This document shows, one piece after another, positions 13,539-19,532 of a stretch of 20,339 nucleotides of DNA (position 1 is its first letter; every line of letters begins with the position of its first letter). The stretch is from a virus. A model generated the notes under the pieces. It was not told the origin of the DNA. It was given only the letters and a program-made list of their open reading frames with translations, and did no database searches. Made by a program: the position numbers and the translations under genes. The stretch covers positions 1 to 20,339 of the IMG/VR virus record IMGVR_UViG_3300009420_003882, one strand, 5' to 3'.

Positions 13539-13569
13539 TAGGAATAACCAAATAAGTTTTGTATCTTTG
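13539..13569 (+). promoter_or_regulatory. Class II promoter, copy 1 (13592 gene)
   Basis: TAGGAATAACC starts at 13539 and TATCTTTG at 13562, 23 nt from T to T. The TAGGAATA element takes the place of the TTTG -33 box. Confidence 0.8.
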
Positions 13570-13591
13570 TCACCAATCATAAAATATATGT

Positions 13592-13978
13592 ATGGATATT
13601 CAAAACACATTGATAGAGTTCTTTAGTAACTATGATAAAATAGCAAAACTATATCGTGCTAAGGAAAAGGAAGTATCACGTATAGATAGAGAGTTAGCAG
13701 ATTTCTACCATAGAGTAGAAGGTACTCATCTAACACATAATACCCAAGGACATGGATTGATTCTCCAACTACAAGACATACTTGAACGAAGACGTGGGAT
13801 AAAATTAGAGGTTAATCTTATGAAGTCGTTTATGTCTATTACGTCACCACATATGAATACGGCTATTACTAAGAATACTAGCGTACTTCAAAAGCATATA
13901 AATCAACTCAAAGAAATCAGTGATACTGGGGGTAAGGGGTATGATGGTAAAAATACTTTGAAGATTTCTTTAGATTAA
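13592..13978 (+). CDS. Helical orphan protein (phage-type)
   Basis: A 128-residue protein, mainly helical: SNYDKIAKLYRAKEKEVSRI, then DRELADFYHRVEG (about 12-44), followed by LILQLQDILERRRGIKLEVN. The pattern of a helix with DRELADFYH and a second helix ending in an ERRR-IK-E motif resembles small uncharacterised phage proteins in which a similar D-x-x-L-x-D-x-x-H precedes a RR-x-x-K helix. The function of those is not known to me. Transcribed from the first class II promoter. Confidence 0.65.
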   Translation: MDIQNTLIEFFSNYDKIAKLYRAKEKEVSRIDRELADFYHRVEGTHLTHNTQGHGLILQLQDILERRRGIKLEVNLMKSFMSITSPHMNTAITKNTSVLQKHINQLKEISDTGGKGYDGKNTLKISLD

Positions 13979-14010
13979 TTAGGAATATCGAATATAGTTT
14001 CTTATATTTG
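13979..14010 (+). promoter_or_regulatory. Class II promoter, copy 2 (14046 gene)
   Basis: TTAGGAATATCG (13979-13990) and TATATTTG (14003-14010), again 23 nt from T of TAGG to T of TATA. It begins directly at the stop codon of the preceding gene. Confidence 0.82.
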
Positions 14011-14045
14011 TATCTGTTCAATAATATTCACTAAAACAATTTATT

Positions 14046-14687
14046 ATGAAAACTAAAGACGTTTACGACACACATGGAAACAAAACAACAATTGTGGTTG
14101 ATAAGAGAGTAAAGAAATCGGTACTACTAGGGGTTGAATTCAATGTCTCTAAAGCACTTATCATCATTGAGAATGATAAGGACTTAGATGAGATGTTCCG
14201 TGAGAAATTCGGTACAGACTATAAGATGTGTCATGCACTTATTAATTCGGGTACTGGACTTAAGCCTAAGGCTGAGAAATATATCAAAGATTTGTTCGAA
14301 AAGGTTATCTTACATCGTGACGAATTGGTTGAGAAATACAACAAGGTAACACTTAAAGTTGTTAAACCTACTCCACCACCAACAAAGGTACTTAAAGAGG
14401 GTGAGAACCCTAAAAAGGCAGTTCAGACATCTGTTAAGAAAAAGAGATGGGGACTTATTTCTATCGCTAAAGATGTTGTTGATAATTTCAGTGGGAAATC
14501 AAAACAGATTCACAGAACTGGACAGAAGGTTCAAGAGTTGAAGAAGATGTTTGCTCGTCTTGAGATGAGAATCTTCAATGAGCGTTTCAATAATAAAACA
14601 CTTGATGATAAGCAATTGCGTGAAATCAGTGGTGCTGTTGAGACATTCAATAAGAAGATTGAGAGTATTGTAAATCCAAAGAAATAG
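14046..14687 (+). CDS. Basic orphan protein
   Basis: A 213-residue lysine-rich protein. The N-terminal part (about 1-105) is alpha/beta; a proline stretch TPPPTK (about 109-114) and a basic linker VQTSVKKKRWG precede a helical C-terminal domain (about 150-213; RTGQKVQELKKMFARLEMRI). Two domains joined by a proline/lysine linker and the high charge suggest nucleic-acid or protein scaffolding, but no family is recognised. The next gene begins 4 nt after its stop. Confidence 0.65.
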   Translation: MKTKDVYDTHGNKTTIVVDKRVKKSVLLGVEFNVSKALIIIENDKDLDEMFREKFGTDYKMCHALINSGTGLKPKAEKYIKDLFEKVILHRDELVEKYNKVTLKVVKPTPPPTKVLKEGENPKKAVQTSVKKKRWGLISIAKDVVDNFSGKSKQIHRTGQKVQELKKMFARLEMRIFNERFNNKTLDDKQLREISGAVETFNKKIESIVNPKK

Positions 14688-14690
14688 GTT

Positions 14691-15188
14691 TTGGATATCA
14701 AAGAAGCAGAGATATTGGCTGACTCACTTATGAGTCAGCACTTAGCTGATAGATGGAAATTTAAATGGGACAAGGCTACTAGTCGATTTGGTTCTTGTTG
14801 TAATTCATCTAAGACACTCACTCTTTCAAGGAAACTTACTGAGTTGAATGACATCGTGGATGTCAAGGATACTATACTACATGAAATTGCACATGCTCTA
14901 GACTACGAAGAACGTGGTACGTCTAACCACGATAAGAATTGGGTTAAGATTGCTAAGAGCATTGGTTGTGATGGTATTAGATGTTATGGAAGACATGTCA
15001 TTACACCACCTAAGCCACCAAATAAGTGGATTGCATCATGTAGTAATTGTGATTATACCACCCTAAAGGCTAGATACAGTGTTAACGCTTGTGGGAAGTG
15101 TTGTAAGAAATATAACAATGGGAAGTATACAAAGAAATTCCATTTAAAATATGAATTAATTCAAAATAAATTAGGAATAACCAAATAA
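14691..15188 (+). CDS. SprT-like zinc metalloprotein
   Basis: A 165-residue SprT-family protein. WKFKWDKATSRFGSC (22-36) and LTLSRKL (43-49) are followed by the catalytic helix DTILHEIAHALDYE (60-73; HEIAH 64-68) with a third ligand His80 (GTSNHDKNW). A C-terminal zinc ribbon uses Cys117/120 and Cys134/137. Eukaryotic relatives (SPRTN) cut DNA-protein crosslinks; bacterial and phage members are poorly defined. The start is TTG at 14691, 3 nt after the previous stop; the first in-frame ATG (residue 14) would clip the SprT domain's leading helix. Confidence 0.88.
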   Translation: MDIKEAEILADSLMSQHLADRWKFKWDKATSRFGSCCNSSKTLTLSRKLTELNDIVDVKDTILHEIAHALDYEERGTSNHDKNWVKIAKSIGCDGIRCYGRHVITPPKPPNKWIASCSNCDYTTLKARYSVNACGKCCKKYNNGKYTKKFHLKYELIQNKLGITK

Positions 15189-15202
15189 GTTCCTTATATT
15201 TG
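15171..15202 (+). promoter_or_regulatory. Class II promoter, copy 3 (15263 operon)
   Basis: TTAGGAATAACC (from 15171) and TATATTTG (15195-15202), with the same 23-nt phase. The upstream box lies inside the last codons of the SprT gene. The first 19 nt are nearly identical to copy 1. Confidence 0.82.
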
Positions 15203-15225
15203 TACCAGTAGCAATTTAAAAACCA

Positions 15226-15246
15226 GTTAGGATGACCAATCCTAGC
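15226..15246 (+). ncRNA. Leader hairpin, copy 1 (GACCA loop)
   Basis: GTTAGGAT-GACCA-ATCCTAGC folds into an 8-bp stem with a GACCA pentaloop in the mRNA leader, 16 nt before the ATG. A second copy at 17319-17339 keeps the loop exactly. The stem differs at three positions, and every difference still pairs (including G-U), which is evidence for a selected RNA structure. Confidence 0.6.
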
Positions 15247-15254
15247 ATAAACCA

Positions 15255-15262
15255 AAGTAACT
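15255..15262 (+). promoter_or_regulatory. AAGTAACT start-site leader (first of 11)
   Basis: The octamer AAGTAACT abuts the ATG. Identical or one-base variants abut the ATG at 15902, 16092, 17347, 17740, 18069, 18253 (TAGTAACT), 18413 (TAGTAACT), 18613, 18838 and 19057. Most are preceded by AAACC. It is not a Shine-Dalgarno sequence. Confidence 0.85.
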
Positions 15263-15898
15263 ATGAAAGAGTTAACCGTAGAGGTTGGATTCACAACCGA
15301 TTGCATGGGTGAGGTCTCATCCATCAAGCTAGAATTTTCAGATAACGTATTAGAATCAATTAGAAAGCACCAAGCTTACGTGAAGGACAATAGTGATGTA
15401 TTTAAAGTCGTTATGGACTTCGATGCTGAATTGCTTGATAGTGATGGGAATGAAACAGAATTTTTTAGAACTTATGGTGGTGAGTTATTCATCTTTCAAG
15501 AGACACTATATTACTTCACACAATCGAAGTATGATGCTAGTGTTCAAATAGAATCTAACGAATTCCAATTAACAGACATCTTAACTGAGGAAGAATATGA
15601 TGCATTCTCTAGAAGCTCTCTAACGTGCAATGAATGTGCATCTGATGTTGACTTATGTGAATGTGGTGTGTTGAACGTTAAAAACGCTCGTAAGTTGCTT
15701 AAAGAGGAAGGACACTTTGTTGAGAACCTTTGGTGTAGTGGAGATATTATCGGTACTGGTGAGAACATGGATATCGAAATCTCAGAAGAACAAGCACTAG
15801 AAATTATGGGGTTGATGGGTCGTAGACACGATGCGACGATTGGTGTCAATTGGGACTTCATTGAAACAATCATCGAAGAATATTTTAATAACAAATAA
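15263..15898 (+). CDS. Acidic protein of the small-protein array, with Cys cluster
   Basis: A 211-residue acidic protein, the largest of the array. The N-terminal 130 residues look beta-rich (MKELTVEVGFTTDCMGEVSS start). A cysteine cluster at about 120-137 (LTCNECASDVDLCECGVLNV) could bind one zinc, and the rest is helical (ISEEQALEIMGLMGRRH). No family recognised. It starts immediately after AAGTAACT and is driven by class II promoter 3 through the GACCA-loop leader. Confidence 0.7.
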   Translation: MKELTVEVGFTTDCMGEVSSIKLEFSDNVLESIRKHQAYVKDNSDVFKVVMDFDAELLDSDGNETEFFRTYGGELFIFQETLYYFTQSKYDASVQIESNEFQLTDILTEEEYDAFSRSSLTCNECASDVDLCECGVLNVKNARKLLKEEGHFVENLWCSGDIIGTGENMDIEISEEQALEIMGLMGRRHDATIGVNWDFIETIIEEYFNNK

Positions 15899-15909
15899 AC
15901 TAAGTAACT

Positions 15910-16086
15910 ATGAGTAATCAAGACAAAGTATTAAAAGTAGTAATGGAAAGATATGGTTCGTTAACCGAATTGTATGAAGATATGAGAGAAGATGTGGATG
16001 TAGTACTAGTCAATCTAGCTTATGACCTTAATGATGAATTAGATGAAGATGAAATTGAAGATGTAATTCACAAATTATTAACCTAA
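15910..16086 (+). CDS. Tiny acidic array protein
   Basis: A 58-residue ORF, MSNQDKVLKVVMERYGSLTE, then LYEDMREDVDVVLVNLAYDL, then NDELDEDEIEDVIHKLLT. Very acidic and helical. AAGTAACT touches the ATG, and the next gene starts 13 nt after its stop, which supports it as real. Function unknown. Confidence 0.7.
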   Translation: MSNQDKVLKVVMERYGSLTELYEDMREDVDVVLVNLAYDLNDELDEDEIEDVIHKLLT

Positions 16087-16099
16087 AAACCAAGTAACT

Positions 16100-16642
16100 A
16101 TGAGTAAAGTAGCAAGATTAGTAGAGTTCTCACTTTTAACGAGAGTAATCGTTGAAGAGAACGCAACAGAAGACCAAATTATCAAAGCATCCTACAAGGG
16201 AATTCAAGCTAAGATTGATAACCGAGAATTGGGTGACAACCTAGTGGAGAATGACCTAGACGATGAATGTCCGTTCGGTACGTTCGATACGGATAACCCA
16301 AGGGTAACAGTTGTCTTATTGAGTACAGTTGATAAGAAGTATCTAGTAACGGGTAGAGGATTACCATTACAGATTATATCATTTGTTGACTATTCAGATT
16401 GGGATTCTATTAAGGGTATGGATGATAATGCTGTGTTGGATTGTGAGATTGACTTTGATGATTCAGTTGAAGAGAAGGACATGGATAAATTCTACTCATT
16501 CCAAACGGTAAATCTAGTAGAGAATGAGGATGGTAGTGTTTCAATGGGGCATCATTATGAAAATGCTGATGAATTAATTGTATCCCACAAACCACTGGCA
16601 GAAGCGATTGTAGAACATTCTTCAAAAATAAACCTTAAATAA
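16100..16642 (+). CDS. Acidic array protein
   Basis: A 180-residue acidic protein starting MSKVARLVEFSLLTRVIVEE. Repeated stretches such as NDLDDECPFGTFDTDNP and FDDSVEEKDMDKFYSFQ are rich in Asp/Glu, while the end GHHYENADELIVSHKPLAEA contains histidines. No family recognised. Carries the AAGTAACT leader; the last gene of this transcription unit before the next class II promoter. Confidence 0.7.
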   Translation: MSKVARLVEFSLLTRVIVEENATEDQIIKASYKGIQAKIDNRELGDNLVENDLDDECPFGTFDTDNPRVTVVLLSTVDKKYLVTGRGLPLQIISFVDYSDWDSIKGMDDNAVLDCEIDFDDSVEEKDMDKFYSFQTVNLVENEDGSVSMGHHYENADELIVSHKPLAEAIVEHSSKINLK

Positions 16643-16674
16643 TTAGGAATATCAATAAAGATGTTGTATCTTTG
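16643..16674 (+). promoter_or_regulatory. Class II promoter, copy 4 (16697 gene)
   Basis: TTAGGAATATC (from 16643) and TATCTTTG (16667-16674), 23-nt phase conserved. It begins right at the stop of the previous gene. Confidence 0.82.
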
Positions 16675-16696
16675 TTGAACACCAAAACACAGAGAT

Positions 16697-16978
16697 ATGA
16701 AAAAGGTTTACATTTTACAGACTGGAAGTTACAACAAGACAAGTGATAGATTTGAATTCTATGATGTAGAAGTATTCTCATCAAAGAAGAAGTTAGAAGC
16801 TAGTGTTGAGAATAGTATGGTTGATTGTAACAAGGGTTATGATATTGTTCGTGAACATCATGATTATCACTCTAGTGATTTACAATACACTATGATTGAC
16901 TATAAGTGCTTATCAGCGGATTCAAGTGGTAGAGAAATGAAGGTAAGATACCTTCTTAAGGTAAAAGAATTACGATAA
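16697..16978 (+). CDS. Small orphan protein
   Basis: A 93-residue protein, MKKVYILQTGSYNKTSDRFE, then FYDVEVFSSKKKLEASVENS and so on, with an alpha/beta look and a KKLEASVEN helix. No family recognised. Unlike its neighbours, its leader is CACAGAGATATG, the second leader type otherwise found in the 2400-3114 cluster. The GT-rich non-coding segment follows immediately. Confidence 0.65.
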   Translation: MKKVYILQTGSYNKTSDRFEFYDVEVFSSKKKLEASVENSMVDCNKGYDIVREHHDYHSSDLQYTMIDYKCLSADSSGREMKVRYLLKVKELR

Positions 16979-17212
16979 GATATTAAGATACGTGCCAAGC
17001 AAATATCCTTACGAGGAGGCTAATGTTCCATTGACATGACGAGAACTAGGGTAGTGCCTAGATAATGACTTACCACTCAAGGGTACAGTTGTGGCTAGTA
17101 GTAGACTAGGTTGGAGGTGTAAGCCATCGCATGGTTCTAATTGATAAAGACTCAACATCTATAAACCTAACCCTATTATCAAGGGGACAGCACACGTTGG
17201 TTGGAAAGTTAA
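16979..17212 (+). ncRNA. Segment without an intact gene: structured RNA or decayed ORF
   Basis: Between the 16697 gene and a terminator, 234 nt lack any intact ORF. Against RNA: one frame from 16992 reads protein-like (VPSKYPYEEANVPLT; CLDNDLPLKGTVVASSRLGW; KPNPIIKGTAHVGWKVRK), broken by TGA, TAG and TGA-TAA, and it contains a loose internal repeat KGT..GW. For RNA: local hairpins such as CTAGG-GTAGTG-CCTAG (17047-17062) and CCAT-CGC-ATGG (17124-17134), higher G content, and the strong terminator directly behind. I cannot match it to tmRNA, RNase P, a tRNA or a group I intron. Confidence 0.4.
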
Positions 17213-17255
17213 GGTACGTAAGTTGAGCGAAAGTAGATTTACGTACCACTTTTTT
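17213..17255 (+). terminator. Intrinsic terminator behind the non-coding segment
   Basis: GGTACGTAA (17213-17221) pairs perfectly with TTACGTACC (17239-17247); a G-T pair can extend the stem. The loop is 15 nt, and T6 follows at 17250-17255. It ends the transcript from class II promoter 4. Confidence 0.75.
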
Positions 17256-17264
17256 AAAAAAATA

Positions 17265-17296
17265 TTAGGATATGTCATTTATTATCCTTATATTTG
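17265..17296 (+). promoter_or_regulatory. Class II promoter, copy 5 (17355 operon)
   Basis: TTAGGATATGTC (from 17265) and TATATTTG (17289-17296), phase 23 nt. This copy has lost one base pattern of the GAATA part (GATAT) but keeps TTAGGA. Confidence 0.75.
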
Positions 17297-17318
17297 TTTT
17301 AACAATTTAAATAAACCA

Positions 17319-17339
17319 GTTGGGGTGACCAATCCTAAC
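17319..17339 (+). ncRNA. Leader hairpin, copy 2 (GACCA loop)
   Basis: GTTGGGGT-GACCA-ATCCTAAC forms the same 8-bp stem and GACCA loop as 15226-15246. The flanking leader (CAATTTAA, AACCA before; AGTAACT after) is also shared. Base changes between the copies retain pairing. Confidence 0.6.
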
Positions 17340-17354
17340 ACAAAACAAGTAACT

Positions 17355-17717
17355 ATGAGTAACTGTAAAGCATCAACAAGTGTAAGTCATTTTATTATTG
17401 ACGTTTCCAATGAACAAGCTGTATTAGATACGCTAATGGAGATTATGGAGCAAGATAATGACCTTACTGAGAATGAAGATTATTTCCAAGAAGACACCCT
17501 AACTCTAGGGTTCGAATCAGAAGCAGACCGTATCGTGAAGGAGTACATCAAAGAGAATGGTGTACCTAAGACCACAACAGAATACGAGAAAGCATTCAAT
17601 AAAATTTCAGAAAGCATTTCAAACCAAGAGTACTTTGGTCAATGTTCAGTAGATTTTTTAAAGATTGATGATACCAACATATCAGTGACTTTCATGATTG
17701 GTGGTCAAGAAGATTAA
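17355..17717 (+). CDS. Acidic array protein
   Basis: A 120-residue acidic protein beginning MSNCKASTSVSHFIIDVSNE and ending VTFMIGGQED. The middle is strongly acidic (EIMEQDNDLTENEDYFQEDT). I use ATG 17355 with its AAGTAACT leader; an upstream in-frame TTG at 17223 lies inside the terminator loop and before the promoter, so it is rejected. No family recognised. Confidence 0.72.
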   Translation: MSNCKASTSVSHFIIDVSNEQAVLDTLMEIMEQDNDLTENEDYFQEDTLTLGFESEADRIVKEYIKENGVPKTTTEYEKAFNKISESISNQEYFGQCSVDFLKIDDTNISVTFMIGGQED

Positions 17718-17735
17718 TATATAGTATAATATATA
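17718..17735 (+). repeat. AT-only near-palindrome, copy 2
   Basis: TATATAGTATAATATATA starts right after the stop of the 17355 gene and runs into the AAACCAAGTAACT leader of the next. One mismatch with 13469-13486. The related stretch at 18224-18240 sits in the same position relative to the 18077 gene. Confidence 0.5.
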
Positions 17736-17747
17736 AACCAAGTAACT

Positions 17748-18056
17748 ATGAATAAAGTAAAATTAGTGTTCGCAGATGCTGAAGGAAACCTTACTGGGAA
17801 AGAGCAAGTACTAGACCTTCCAACTGAGTTAGATAAGCAGAACCAAAAGACCGATAACATGGATTGGGATGAGGACAAAGACAATGCTATTCAAGAGTAT
17901 GAAAGCCTATGTATCATGAGCGTAGACTTAGCTGATGAGGTTGGATTCAACAAGGGGGTTGGAAGTCCATGGGCTGAGTTCAGAAAGCTAACAGACCAAG
18001 ATAAAGCAGATGGTGTCTCAATGTGTATTGAGATATATGATAGAGATAATGATTAA
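17748..18056 (+). CDS. Acidic array protein
   Basis: A 102-residue protein, MNKVKLVFADAEGNLTGKEQ start, ending MCIEIYDRDND. Asp/Glu-rich throughout (DNMDWDEDKDNAIQEYESL). AAGTAACT abuts the ATG. No family recognised; extreme acidity is shared with its neighbours. Confidence 0.7.
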   Translation: MNKVKLVFADAEGNLTGKEQVLDLPTELDKQNQKTDNMDWDEDKDNAIQEYESLCIMSVDLADEVGFNKGVGSPWAEFRKLTDQDKADGVSMCIEIYDRDND

Positions 18057-18076
18057 ACCAAATAAACCAAGTAACT

Positions 18077-18229
18077 ATGAGTAAGACAATCAAAATACAT
18101 TTTTCAGAAGAAGACCTTCAAGACTTACAAAATGGGGAGACATTTATATGGTCATTCAACACAAAAGAAACCAACGAATTAATTGACGTTGAATTATTCT
18201 TAGGTGATGAAACAGAAGATGAAATATAG
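18077..18229 (+). CDS. Tiny acidic array protein
   Basis: A 50-residue ORF, MSKTIKIHFSEEDLQDLQNG, then ETFIWSFNTKETNELIDVEL, then FLGDETEDEI. Beta-strand, helix, strand pattern with an acidic end. AAGTAACT abuts the ATG at 18077, and the next gene has the same arrangement, which supports it as real. No family recognised. Confidence 0.68.
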   Translation: MSKTIKIHFSEEDLQDLQNGETFIWSFNTKETNELIDVELFLGDETEDEI

Positions 18230-18240
18230 AGTATAATATA
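18224..18240 (+). repeat. AT-rich near-palindrome, copy 3 (diverged)
   Basis: ATATAGAGTATAATATA overlaps the stop of the 18077 gene and is a diverged relative of 17718-17735, again followed by an AAACC-type leader. Confidence 0.4.
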
Positions 18241-18260
18241 AACCAACAAACCTAGTAACT

Positions 18261-18401
18261 ATGAAGAAAGTAAAATCAATTGATATCCTTAACTGGCATG
18301 GTAGCGACCATTCCATAGAAGAATTAGCCGAAATAATGGCTGAAATCTTGAATGGGGAATATCCCGTAGAACTAGCAAGAGAGGAAATCCTTAATTATTA
18401 A
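18261..18401 (+). CDS. Tiny acidic array protein
   Basis: A 46-residue ORF, MKKVKSIDILNWHGSDHSIE, then ELAEIMAEILNGEYPVELAR, then EEILNY. A helical, acidic miniprotein. TAGTAACT abuts its ATG. No family recognised. Confidence 0.66.
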   Translation: MKKVKSIDILNWHGSDHSIEELAEIMAEILNGEYPVELAREEILNY

Positions 18402-18420
18402 CCAAATAAATCTAGTAACT

Positions 18421-18609
18421 ATGTTAAATACAAAACAGATTAAAACATTACAATCTAAAGATTGGAGTGTAAAAGATAAAGGGTTCTACATTACCATCTA
18501 TTCAGATGAAGTTGATGGTGACGTGTGGAGACAACTTTGTGAGCAAGTTGATGTCTCAATCGATGCGACTGAGATTACCGTATTAGGATTCGGAGTAATT
18601 AGTAAATAA
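18421..18609 (+). CDS. Small array protein
   Basis: A 62-residue protein, MLNTKQIKTLQSKDWSVKDK, then GFYITIYSDEVDGDVWRQLC, ending VLGFGVISK. A compact alpha/beta pattern, less acidic than its neighbours. TAGTAACT abuts the ATG. No family recognised. Confidence 0.68.
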   Translation: MLNTKQIKTLQSKDWSVKDKGFYITIYSDEVDGDVWRQLCEQVDVSIDATEITVLGFGVISK

Positions 18610-18620
18610 ACCAAGTAACT

Positions 18621-18824
18621 ATGAAAGAGCCAAGAGAAGATTGTATTCATTTAGATAGATTGAATGAAATATGGAGTATATCATATAAGGGGATATGGTA
18701 TGAAGTACATGTTGATGCAACAGAAGAACGTAAAATCTATGATACCTTCGCTGAGAGTGGTGAAGTAACACCCGAAATCTATAAGCACCTAGAGGAAGAG
18801 GTGAGTAAAATTGATAACATATAA
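18621..18824 (+). CDS. Acidic array protein
   Basis: A 67-residue acidic protein, MKEPREDCIHLDRLNEIWSI start, SYKGIWYEVHVDATEERKIY middle, helical acidic end. AAGTAACT abuts the ATG, 11 nt after the previous stop. No family recognised. Confidence 0.68.
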   Translation: MKEPREDCIHLDRLNEIWSISYKGIWYEVHVDATEERKIYDTFAESGEVTPEIYKHLEEEVSKIDNI

Positions 18825-18845
18825 TAACCAATAAACTAAGTAACT

Positions 18846-19043
18846 ATGAGCAACAATAAAAAGATTTATGTAAGATTAGGTGTCGAAGATATCGTTTTAC
18901 CAGTAGAAGAAGTAGAAAACTTTAATGGATATTTAACTGCCATTGATGAGGAAGGGAATGAAATCGCAACACCATGTTCTTATACCATTGGGTATGAAGA
19001 TAAGGATGGAAACGAATGTGAAAAGGACGGAACACCACTATAA
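18846..19043 (+). CDS. Acidic array protein
   Basis: A 65-residue acidic, beta-rich protein, MSNNKKIYVRLGVEDIVLPV start, ending EDKDGNECEKDGTPL. AAGTAACT abuts the ATG. No family recognised. Confidence 0.68.
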   Translation: MSNNKKIYVRLGVEDIVLPVEEVENFNGYLTAIDEEGNEIATPCSYTIGYEDKDGNECEKDGTPL

Positions 19044-19064
19044 ACCACTAAAACCCAAGTAACT

Positions 19065-19448
19065 ATGAAAACAATTGAAGGAATTAACTTTCACAACTTA
19101 GAGGTTGTTATTAAAGGTACAGATTACCAAAGACACGATATAGACTTAGGAGCATTAACACTATCAGTTGATGGTAGAGAGTTCATCTTAGACGTTGTAC
19201 AGTCGTACAGTGATGAAGTTGAGGAAGATGGTACACTTAGGATAACTTGTGACATTGAAGTAGATGAAGATACTTTTGATGAATGTCCATATGATTTGAC
19301 TAAGGATGACCTATTGGATTGCGAACACAACAACCTTGAACGCACCTTGTTTGTTGGTGGTGAGGTAGAATTTGATGTAGTGTCAATCACCTTACATTTC
19401 GATGATTGCAATGGTCAAGACTACCAATTATTGGTCGATGAAGACTAA
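19065..19448 (+). CDS. Acidic array protein
   Basis: A 127-residue, strongly acidic, beta-rich protein (DVVQSYSDEVEEDGTLRITC, then DIEVDEDTFDECPYDLTKDD; ends FDDCNGQDYQLLVDED). The last member of the AAGTAACT array before the FtsK promoter. No family recognised; the charge and beta pattern would suit a DNA-mimic protein, but that is speculation. Confidence 0.7.
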   Translation: MKTIEGINFHNLEVVIKGTDYQRHDIDLGALTLSVDGREFILDVVQSYSDEVEEDGTLRITCDIEVDEDTFDECPYDLTKDDLLDCEHNNLERTLFVGGEVEFDVVSITLHFDDCNGQDYQLLVDED

Positions 19449-19482
19449 TAAATCTAGAATTTATAAAATAATCACAAATAAA

Positions 19483-19514
19483 TTAGGAATAACGGATATA
19501 ATTCCGTATCTTTA
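19483..19514 (+). promoter_or_regulatory. Class II promoter, copy 6 (ftsK-like gene)
   Basis: TTAGGAATAACGG (from 19483) and TATCTTTA (19507-19514), 23-nt phase. The -7 box ends in A instead of G, the only deviation among the six. Confidence 0.78.
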
Positions 19515-19532
19515 TAATGTAACAAAAACCCA

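Noticed and set aside
17041-17170. Possible group I intron core (AGACTA and GATAAAGACTC phrases)
   Set aside because: The two candidate P7 strands cannot pair with each other and there is no interrupted gene around the segment.
16979-17255. Possible tmRNA (ssrA), suggested by nearby smpB
   Set aside because: No GGGG-type 5' acceptor half, no T-arm plus CCA end and no tag-peptide frame could be found here or elsewhere in the window.
17223-17354. N-terminal extension of the 17355 gene from a TTG at 17223
   Set aside because: It would start inside a terminator loop and upstream of the class II promoter and leader hairpin; the AAGTAACT-ATG at 17355 is the clear start.
15252-19064. CRISPR-like or direct-repeat array formed by the AAGTAACT leaders
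   Set aside because: The repeats are only 8-14 nt, irregularly spaced by whole genes and always fixed to start codons.
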